In this document: one piece after another, positions 55,444 to 64,000 of the stretch
Layout of the letters: every line of letters begins with the position of its first letter
How positions within the stretch are numbered: the stretch's first letter is position 1
From: Thozetella sp. PMI_491
Taxonomy: Eukaryota; Ascomycota; Sordariomycetes; Chaetosphaeriales; Chaetosphaeriaceae
Assembly: GCA_021432635.1 (NCBI GenBank)
Contig: MU270027.1
Location: forward strand, 62,001 to 126,000
DNA: 64,000 nt
Direction: 5' to 3'
Translations under genes and position numbers: made by a program
Notes under the pieces: generated by a model
The model's input: the letters and a program-made list of their open reading frames with translations, nothing else
Database searches by the model: none
Told to the model about the DNA's origin: nothing

Positions 55444-57662
55444 CTAGATCATGTTGGAAAAGCCGTCAAGCGGGCTGAGCGTCTTTCGCGGCTGCGGCTG
55501 CTGCGGTGCCGATGTTACTTGGACGTGCTGCATCTGGGGGTGCAGGTGGTGCGGTAATGGTTGTCCCATGTGCTGGGGCATCGGTTGATGCTGCAGTTGC
55601 ATGTGCTCATGCGGAGGCTGTGGTACCTGTGGTTGAGACGTCGGGGCGTGGTGGGCGGGCGTGGGCGTGCTGGAAAGCGACATGGTAGCCGGCGTCATCT
55701 GTGGTGTCAGAGGCTGCTGCGGCTCTGTCTTGGGCTTTGCCATAGTTGATGCCGCCAAGGCCCGGCTGTGGCTGCTTTCCCGCCGTCGCTTAGGCGCGTC
55801 CTTGATCTTGGGATGCGTGTGACACTGGGGGCCATAGTTAGCGCCGTTGTCTTGTTTAGCGGGCTGCAGGTTGATCTGCAAAAAACTTACCTTGTAGGCG
55901 TGCCTGAACCATGTCGTTCCCTTCTTCTTGCTGCTCACAAGGGCAATCCACTCATTGCAGCTGCCACAGAGGCCTTCCCAGACATCCGGGTTGCCATCCA
56001 TGCGGCGCGTCTCCTGGGGCTCCTGGAAGGGATTGCCCGTCGCCGCGCTGATGCCGTGCGTGAACGACTTGTCATACCAGAAGGCCGAGTTCTTGAGGAC
56101 GAGCCACCGACCAGGTTTGCAGATGCCGCACCAGCCCTCTCGCTTGTTGCCGTGTCCTCGCACCCATCTGGGAGTGTAGAGGTCGCCTTCGAAGCGCAAC
56201 TCCTGCTCGTGAGGAACGAGATCAGGATCGGACGGGTTCATGTCCTCAGGAGGGGGCGGGACCTGCTCCTCATGCAGCGAGGCGTACAGGTCCGGTGGGT
56301 CAGAGAGATCGGTGTAGTGGCTGTGCAGGGAGTGAGGGTCGGCATTGCTCTGAAGCATGCGGAAGAGTCCGTGCGACAAAAGGGGCGGCGGCTGATCGAA
56401 CTGGTGATGTTCGGGGTGGAATCCATGCGACGGCAGTTGCGAAGGGAGGAGCATCGAGTTGCGGAAAGGAGGAGGGCCTCCCATCATGTACGGGTGCTGG
56501 GCAGCCTGCAGGTTGCCGAAGTTCAAAGGCAGCTGCTGGTGCTGAATGGTCGGAGACGAGTGTCGCGAGGACATGCGAGCGTGCGGGTTGAAAGCCTCAT
56601 GGGGATGGAAGACGAAGGGAGAAGGGCGCCGGTTCGGTGTCGTGCCGTATGAGCCAGTCGACCATCGCTTGTTGCGGCCACCGTCCATGCTGTAGGGCGC
56701 GGAGCGCATGCCAGGCCTAGGCGACGGGGAAGCCCTGCCGCGGCTCTGGGTCCTCACGAGCTCAGATCTGCTCTGAGGAGTCATACGGGGCGACGCAACG
56801 GGAGACAATTGGGTAGAAGACATTAGCGAATTGCGATTAGACGGCGGCGGGTAGTCTGATGCGAAGGACGGTGCATCCGAGAGCGCTGCCGAGAAGTCCT
56901 CGTATGAGGGCATGTCGGACAGGCCGCCAGACGTCGACATGGTGAAAGAAGATCCAGACATCCTGCGCGGGTTAAGGCTGCTGCTGTCAAAGGTCATCGA
57001 CTCGCCGTCCACTGGGGGACCCGAGTACCTCAGGTCCAGGATGGGAATCGCCTCGTCGGTGGTGTAAGCCTGTCCAATGTTCATCTCGCTGTCGAGTCCG
57101 TGGATCTCGAGGTTGTCCTCGCACGGCTTCTGGGCCCAATTGTCTACCGCAACGGTTAGCAGGCGCCGACAGGCACGCGTGGTGAAGCGCTCACTCTGCT
57201 CCATGGTGGTGGCCGGGTAGAACTGCTCGTGAACCGAGATGGGCCGCGACGACATAGTGTCGCTCGGCGTCTGCTGCATGGGCAGTGTGGAGGAATCCCA
57301 CGACGGCAGGCCGTCGTAGCCCTCTCCCATGCAGTACGAGAAGCCCTCGTGGATGGTGGCGGGGCGCGGTCGCATGCCTTGGGAGGACGGGGTAGTCCAT
57401 ACTCCCTGAGGTGCGCCGCCCATCGACTCGGTCTTGGCTGGCATGTCGTTGCCGTTCATGGTGACAATGGGCATAGGTCGAGGAGGCGGCACGTCTCTTC
57501 TGAACTTGTTGTCAGGGCTGTTGAAGGCGAAGGAGGGCGTCTGTATTTGTTGCCGTCTATATTATCAGTGTAAGCCGTGCGTTCCTGGTGCAAGAAGGGA
57601 CTAAGTTCAAGCATGGGGGGTAGGCAGGCGTACAGCTGTGCTTGACTCGGGTCCATGGCCAT
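55444..57662 (-). CDS. Rua1-domain transcription factor, 3 exons (691 aa)
   Basis: Nuclear regulator with a C-terminal Rua1 domain, named after the Ustilago activator of ustilagic acid genes. Exons are 57662-57634, 57556-55891 and 55824-55444. The first 430 residues are Ser/Pro/Met-rich and disordered, with two related motifs (ATIHEGFSY and PISVHEQFY). The domain covers about residues 470-575: RWVRGHGNKREGWCGIC (C486, C489), WLVLKNSAFWYDKSFTHGIS, VWEGLCGSCNEW (C540, C543), then across intron 2 HAYKCHTHPKIKD (C566, H569). The C-tail is His/Gln/Pro-rich. Intron 1 (GTACGC...ATATAG, 77 nt) restores the frame from MAMDPSQAQ to QQIQTPSFAF. Intron 2 is 66 nt, in frame and stop-free, with a GCTAAC branch site. 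Targets are unknown. Confidence 0.87.
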
Positions 57663-58684
57663 AAGGCGCTAAACAAGGAGTGTGTGGTTAATCTATTATT
57701 GACCGGAGGCTTTCCTGAACGCGGCCATGAGAGGTGAGCATGAATCCTTGGACGGAAAGGGGAAGAAGACCAGGTGGTGGTTAAGTGGCCGGCGGGTGGG
57801 CTCCACCCCGCCAGCGTGTCGACGTGTGTATCATCGGACACCCTTCAGGCGATCTTGTAACTTACTTGGAATAATAGCAGCGCAAGGGCCAGGTCCAAGA
57901 GCTGATAATTTCCGGTCGAGCCAGATCGAGGGAGCCTGCAGGGCAACCCAAGGGGACAAGGAATGCGTATATTTATTCCCCGGTTTAAACCAGAGGCGGA
58001 GGTCGTATGGTAGGTGATGATGCCCAAGGATGGCGGAGCCTCACGATGAGGTAGGTGGTGTGGTTCGAGTTAGTTGTGAAGGAAAGTGAGTGCGGGAAGA
58101 GAGCACCAGCAGCGAGTATTCCGAACGGGGGGTCGTGGTCCAGAAAGGAGCGTGGAGAGTTGGGTATAAAGCAACTCGTTAGGACCTGTATGGGTGTGGC
58201 ATGTAAAAATGGTATGGGGTGGACTGGCGTCAGGATGGAAGAGAGCCAGCTCTTGGTATATTATAGACCGGAGGGGCGATATCAGGGCAGCGAAAAAAAA
58301 AAAGTATTAGGATAACTGACTGGCTGGCAAAAAGGAGTGACTGGGCGAATGGTTGAATGGGCTATCTGGTGTGGGCTTGGGGGGTGGGACGACGCGAAAG
58401 GAGGGAAAAGAGGCCCAGACTGAGGGGCGGTGCTGAGGACCCTTGAGGTATAAGAAAGCGTATTGACGACCAAGAGGCATCATCCATGGAGGGGCCAATA
58501 GTTCAGCACGGTCAAGTTCGGAACGTCGGTAGGAGCTAAGCCGGATTCCCTGATACAAACCTGACCTGTGTCTGTGAACCTGGAGGAGAGAGGATGGTGT
58601 GCGAGAATCTGCTTGGCTTGCTGGAAAGGGACACCTGCAAGGATGCTGGCGACAGGGTTGACAGGGTTACATCTGCTCCTCGAT

Positions 58685-58762
58685 GGGGCCTTGGGAGGGG
58701 GGTGGAGGGGTGTGCCGGGGGGGGCGCCTCTTGGGGGGGAAGGGGGGGGGGAGGGGGGGTGA
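58685..58762 (+). repeat. G-rich tract with many G runs
   Basis: At least eight runs of three or more G on the plus strand in under 80 bases, about 1.05 kb upstream of the Rua1-type gene start and on its non-coding strand. Such density allows G-quadruplex folding. Confidence 0.7.
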
Positions 58763-61162
58763 GATGTCGACCACCGGGGTCCGCAGCCCAGGAAGGCCTG
58801 CTTTGGAAAGAGGGTCCGCCAGGGATACACAAGAAGGAAAAAGGAAACCGAGAGACGGCTGTCAGGCCTCGCTAGTCTCGAATCGCACCCTGCTCAGCGA
58901 GGATGGAGACGTCCCATGCGAAGGGAGGCACGGGCCCAGATGTGGGGAGAAAGGTGAGGCAAGGACCGCCCTAGACAGGCGTCGGGAAATCACAAGAGAG
59001 CGCAAGGAAAAACATACGGGCGCCCTCAGACACACGTCTGTCAAGAGCAAGCAGGTGGGCTTGCGAGCGCCCGCAACGCCGGACGAAAAGAGAAACCAAA
59101 TCCAACAGAGCCTCTTTTGGGCGGCGGGCCATGTGGGCTGGCCCTAGCGAACATGGGACATGAGACAAGCCACCTCCTCGGTAGCTCTTCCCTACGGCCC
59201 GGCTACGGTGCAGTAAGATCTGGCACGAGGACGATCTCCGAGCGGCGGTCCCCTCGAAGGGCCCCCCAGCAGCCCAAAAGGCCACAAGAGGCCTCGACTC
59301 GACAACACAGACCTCTACGCCGCTTCCGAACCGGGGTTCACGGACGAACCTTGATCTCGTTACTCGTATGACACAAGTCAGTTTGGAGGGGGCCGGCCGG
59401 TAGGGCAACCTGGCACACCCAGTGCTGCACTGTAAATCCGGCCTAAGAGGTTATTTAGAGTCGCAATCGCCGCCGCCCGCGAAACTGCAAACTAGACCCT
59501 TTACCCAAGGCCAATCAAGCCTACTCGCCGTAGATCATGGCCGGTCATGTTTGGCGAGAGCCATCTGACATTCGGGACCTGTTTTGGCTCTCATCGAGCA
59601 GGCTCCGAGGGATAAAAAGGGGGGCGAGGTTTCGCGCAAGGATGGTTCATGTTTTCACGGTGCCCTGATTCCCCACATGATGGCCAGCGCAGCCCAGTCG
59701 ATCAAGACCTGACCCATCCGTCCCATCGTCAGAGGCTGGATCAGAGGGTGGCATCTGACGGGGTGCTCCGGACGGCACGCAGCGAGAGAATGTGGCCTAC
59801 CTCGCGAGGAACAAGGGGGGTGCGAAGAGGTGGGGAGGGGAAGACGGACAGTAGAAGAGCTACGTGATCCCGCCCCTCGCCGCCCCAGAGGCGGATGGAT
59901 GGCGAGACTTGCGCGGTGGGCCTGCCTTTTACTCGTTGGAGAATTCCTTCTCGAGCAGACCGATTTATCCGGCACAAGGAATCCTCGGCGGACAGAGGAC
60001 AAGCTGTGGCCGTGAATGGCCGGGCGGGATGGATCATGAATCATGGTGGAGTGGCTCCGGCCTGCCTAGCGTGCCGGGTGTCGGCCGCGGCCTCTCACCA
60101 CCATCACATCCATCCCATTCTTATTACTTGAGGCACCTGCGCTCGCTGTGGCACGAAGAGGGACACGGTGACCGTCCGAAAGGCCCAGAGAGGTCAGTGA
60201 GGCCGCAGAGGAGGACGTGTAGGATGCCCTAGAGCTGCCAAGCCGTGGCCTGGGGGTCCCGCCATCTGTCTAGCTCGTCCTCGGAGCATCAGTGCTGGGA
60301 GCCGTGCTGCATACAAGATTGGTCGCGAAAGACGGCCCCCGAACGCCAGCAGTCATCGTATCACGGCCAGGCGGGCAAGAGTGGTGAGCCTGGAGCCGTG
60401 GGTAGAGGGTATATCGCAGGTCGTTGGGCCTTAGTGGGCGTGCAGCGTCGTGATCCGAGTGGTCGCTGTTTGGCCGCGTCGACCAGATGTCGTCGCGTTG
60501 GCCCAAAAAAAAACCCGTCGACGCGGGGCAGCGACGTTTGAGGTTGACTTAGACATAGTGGAACGGTAGCCTGTGATTGGTCGATGAGGTAAGCGGCTGC
60601 AGGGGTTACGGGATCCACCGCCGGATGGGAGCCTGTGGGAGAGTCGGATGGGGAGGCTGAGCAGGGATAGCCGCAGGGGTTAGCCGTCTCAGATCTGTCG
60701 CAGCTGACCCTACCAACACCCCCTGTCTCGCCGCGGCGTTCCTTCCCAACAGACAGGGCCCCCCCCCTGGCTGGGGATCCAGATTTTCAGTGCCGGTGGT
60801 CGGTCGGCAGGCATCGAGGAAGCCTGTACCTCTGTCTCCGCTGCGAGATCAGTGATCACGTTCAGGCCACAGACGATCGTTGGCCCGAGGTCGACTGCGA
60901 CGAACGGGCCCAAAACAGCTCCACATGCAAACCATTGGGTTCCCTGGCGCAAGGTTTCTAGGCTCGGGGACTGTTGCATCGCTACCGACGAATTTGTAGT
61001 ATTTTTTCTTTTTTTTTCTTCCCAGTCGAGCCAGGCCAGGCTGACAAACTGGCTGGTCGGGCAGAGAAGGGCAGGGCAGCAGGTGGCCCGCTACGCCGCA
61101 GAGAGCGCCTGAGGTACTTCTTGACGGTAGTGCATAGTACCTACCTGGGGCATGTACAGTAG

Positions 61163-61257
61163 AGTACGGAGTACAGTACACTGTATCGCACGGGTCTGTC
61201 CGCCCTCCCACCGGTGCCTGGCGTGGGCTGGCTGCTGCTGCACACAGTACGGAGTAC
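61163..61257. repeat. two copies of AGTACGGAGTAC
   Basis: The 12-mer occurs exactly at 61163-61174 and 61246-61257, with further partial GTAC-rich copies between. Confidence 0.8.
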
Positions 61258-61790
61258 CTACATGATCGGTTGTTGGCCGAACGGAGGGTCCGGCGACTCA
61301 CAAAAATCTCAAATCGTCCTCCCTGTAGTTGGAAGCTGTACCGCCAGCAGTCAGATGAGCTGCAGCAAGGGGTTGATATCTGTCATCGGCTCCCCCCTTG
61401 GGCCTTTTTCCCGCCCCGGCGACAAGCTGGCCCTCGGTCCTGACCGCCTTCCGCCATCCCACCTCCACCCCGTGCCTCCCTTTCCCCCTCCGCGTTTGGG
61501 CGTGTCAGAGACAGGTCCGCTGACACGATTCGGGGTAGAAGATCCAGCTGGACTCGAACCATTTCGGCTCCGGACCTGCTCCCCATCTCTCTTTCCCCTT
61601 CCTGGACCGCATCGCAGCCCGTCCGCGCTTGGCAATGTTTGAAGCGCCCAAGACAGATCTCCATCGTATCCGAGGAGAGAGAGGCAATCATTGTTTCCCG
61701 ATACAGATCTCGGTTCTAAATTTTCACAGCTGCCGACCTCCTGCTGCTGCTCCCTGGCACAGTCTGCTGGACAAGGGGACGAGGGTAGGG

Positions 61791-61830
61791 GTATGTAGGT
61801 AGGTACGTAGGTAGGTAGGTAAGTAGGTAC
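61791..61830. repeat. (GTAG)n microsatellite
   Basis: About ten GTAG/GTAC/GTAA units in a row. Confidence 0.85.
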
Positions 61831-63878
61831 AAGGTCACGGTGTCAACATTTGAGGTCAGCTCTTGCTATTGTCCCGTCTCCAGGCCCCCCTCCCGCCTCC
61901 TCTTCCCACGGCTCGCTCCAGGCCGGTCTGTGAGGCATACGCAGCTCGGGTATCCAATGTAAGTTTAGTTTTTTTTCTGTCCTTGTATTTTCCTCACTTT
62001 TCTTTCTTCTGGAGCCGATCGACCAGTAGCGAGAGCGCGACTTTGCCACCCGCTCAGCCGACCGATGTTAATGCTCGCGATATCGCCTGCTCTTACTGGC
62101 TGATGCGGCCAACGAGCCCCCTATCCACACGTTCACAGTGGCGTGTGCCGGTATATGGAAGCGGTCCTATAGCTCACATCAGGCATGGGATCCTGGCGGT
62201 ACTATAATATCAGACTCTCTTAAGACTGGTCTTGGCGGGAGTTTGTATTCACATGGCCGCTAAGTAGTACCCAAAGTCCGCCTTGGTTCTTTGCCTAGAC
62301 CGACTCAGCTTCCCTCCCCGCCCTCCCCTCCTTCGCTTCGTAAACCCGTCCGCCCCGCCCCCCCCCCCCCCCTTCGTCCTGCTTCCAGCAGCCCAGTGGT
62401 GGTAGTGGTGCTGAACCCAAGGGGAAGTTGGCCCGTACCTGCAGTGAGTTACTGCTGCAGTGCCTTCCTGCACCCCATCTTCCCCATCAAACAGCCCGTC
62501 ATCCTCGTTCCATAAATATCGACTCCATCAGAGGTGGGAAGGAACCCGTAAGCGCCCCGCGTGCATGCGTCTACGGCGTGACGGCTCCCGCGTGCCCGCC
62601 CATTGGCGTGACGTCGCCCGGAACCCACTGCAACATGCTCTTTCTGAAGCAGAGGTAAGTCTGAGACTCGCGCTGGCGCAACGTTGTCAGTGGCCCGACG
62701 GCCGCTAGCTCTCGCCCCCTAGCCTGGTGCCTGCCAGCCACCAGCCTCGCTCTCGTCGGCGAGGACCTGTCCTTGGCCGCTCGACCCCGCGCTCAGACGC
62801 TAGAACTTGCTTCCACCGATTTTCGATGAGTTGTTCTGTGGAGCCTGGCCGTGCCCTCCCGGAGCGTCCGTACAGTGGGGCCTAGTCGGCCTTGTCCTTT
62901 TTGCGATCGCATAACAAAGTCCGCCCTTTTGGGAAATTATGTCGCCTTTAGCCGTCCACCGCGGACAATACGTCGGCTCTTATGAAGATCCCACAACCCA
63001 ATGATGACGCGATTCCCCCCCCCCACAGGAAGAGGCAGCCCTAGCCCGTGGCTGGGCTTGGCTGGCCAGAGAGGGACAGAAAGGGCAGGGCAGGAGCACG
63101 GAGAGGCACCAACGCGACCGCCGCGCGGGCAGGTACTGTAGAGAGAGGCGGGATGCGGTGCAGACGCGCGTTGCGAGTGGGAGGGATGCCAACAGTTGCC
63201 TGGCCGGGAAGCGGCCCAGGCCTGGGTGGCATGGGGAATGGATCGCTAAGGGGCCGCCAAAGCTAGCCTCCCGGCTTACACCACGCGCACACATGTTACA
63301 CCCCCCCCCCCCCCAAGAGCACAATGAGGGGAGCAAGTGCGAGGAACCGACGCGACGGGTCCTGCGCCGGACGGAACTACGCGTAAAGTGCCTGATTCGG
63401 CTTGCGATGTGTGTCCGCATCTCCGAGAATCACCAAGCCCGAAAGGTGCACCCAGCGCACCCGGCGCAGCGTAGTAGCGAAGTATAACCCTCAATTTTCT
63501 TTTTTTCCTAGATTACCATCCGAGTGTTTTATCTAACTTATCGCGGTGTTTTACGTTCAACACAGCCCCGTCCTCGCCGCCGGCCCTGATAGGCCAGGCT
63601 GCTACAGCCGCGCCAAAGAACCCTCCAGCTCCCATTCGAGCCCAGCGTCGCACCGAATAGAATGCCACCTCACGCCGCGGACCCATCGCATCTCGATCTG
63701 ACCTTCTCGGCGCTCAACTTGCGACTGCCTGCACAGAAGGCGGCTCACGCCGAGGATGCTGTGGAGAGAATCGCCTTGAATAGGGGGAGGCTGATGTGCT
63801 GATGTCTCTACACCCCCGTGGACGTGCATACGATAAGCACCGTCTTCCCTCTTCTCCCTAATCTCGCCCACGCCCCCT

Positions 63879-64000
63879 TTATTCCTTGTTGATCCTCCGC
63901 CACACCTCGCTCTCGGCGGCCGCGATCTTCTCCCCCGCACTCTGGGCCCATTTCTTGGCCGAGCCCCATACCCCTTCATCATCTCCCTCGTACGACGTCG
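63879..64000 (-). CDS. 3' end of an unidentified gene (partial)
   Basis: The last 40 codons of a minus-strand gene, cut by the window edge. The frame reads TSYEGDDEGVWGSAKKWAQS, then AGEKIAAAESEVWRRINKE and a TAA at 63879-63881. The regular amphipathic pattern with Trp and Lys/Glu is clearly protein-like and reads as a C-terminal helix. I do not recognise the family with certainty. A longer open frame at 63602-63982 in another frame overlaps it and is a shadow. Confidence 0.65.
   Translation of the reverse strand, partial: TSYEGDDEGVWGSAKKWAQSAGEKIAAAESEVWRRINKE

Larger units (their letters stand above)
57663..63878. other. 6.2-kb gene-free interval upstream of the Rua1-type gene
   Basis: No conserved gene recognised. 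It should contain the Rua1-type gene promoter and 5' UTR and the 3' UTR of the gene at the right edge. A short upstream ORF (17 codons) begins near 57832 on the minus strand. G-rich tracts lie at 58685-58762, paired AGTACGGAGTAC motifs at 61163 and 61246, a GTAG microsatellite at 61791, an inverted CCAAT box (ATTGG, 62602) and a CRE-like TGACGTCG (62609), and poly-C runs near 62360, 63016 and 63300. Confidence 0.5.

Noticed and set aside
57492-57494. 57492 as start of the Rua1-type gene
   Set aside because: The codon there is GTG, not ATG; an upstream exon with MAMDPSQAQ joins in frame.
61530-61610. tRNA-like TTCGAGTCC on the minus strand
   Set aside because: No acceptor stem pairing and poor T-stem pairing.

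Overview
The window reads as nuclear DNA of a filamentous ascomycete, most likely a GC-rich Sordariomycete (Sordariales / Chaetomiaceae-like; this placement is inference). The evidence is short spliceosomal introns of about 49-110 nt with GT-AG ends and CTAAC-type branch sites, single genes on both strands without operons, wide GC-rich gene-free intervals with poly-C/poly-G runs, and protein families typical of Pezizomycotina. No tRNA, rRNA, CRISPR array, viral gene or intact transposon was recognised.

Layout. At 0-4.3 kb a DUF1295 membrane protein (minus) and DNA topoisomerase III (plus) diverge from a 0.7 kb shared promoter region. At 7.6-8.7 kb lies an Stb3-type Sin3-binding regulator. At 11-18.9 kb are two small secreted Cys-rich candidates, a Dal5/allantoate-type MFS permease, an AhpC/TSA-like thioredoxin-fold protein and a 6-phosphogluconolactonase. 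At 21.4-26.6 kb are a Pho13-type HAD phosphatase with a micro-exon and a SET+MYND (SMYD-like) methyltransferase. At 26.6-28.5 kb is a patch that looks AT-richer, with what may be a decayed reading frame. At 28.5-32.6 kb are a 14-TM MFS transporter and a secreted GH76 alpha-1,6-mannanase. At 35.6-40.9 kb are two long disordered proteins of unknown function, one with a C-terminal Cys cluster and one with a helical C-terminus. At 41.4-47 kb are 3-isopropylmalate dehydrogenase (leucine synthesis), with a Leu3-type site upstream, and a PHD-finger regulator. A Rua1-domain transcription factor sits alone at 55.4-57.7 kb between gene-free stretches of 8.4 and 6.2 kb, the first holding an assembly gap of 175 N flanked by poly(A). 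The last bases hold the 3' end of a minus-strand gene.

The genes do not form one obvious pathway or biosynthetic cluster. They are mostly housekeeping and regulatory loci (DNA topology, pentose phosphate, leucine, chromatin, transcription) with scattered transport and secretion genes. The points most worth following are an RGG-rich insertion inside Top3, two introns that are multiples of three and stop-free next to or inside cysteine motifs, micro-exons in pho13 and leu2, a CCG-N4-CGG site 5' of leu2, two orphan disordered proteins, and a possible pseudogene behind the MFS gene. Exon coordinates were worked out by hand from splice motifs and reading frame; all multi-exon models sum to whole codons.
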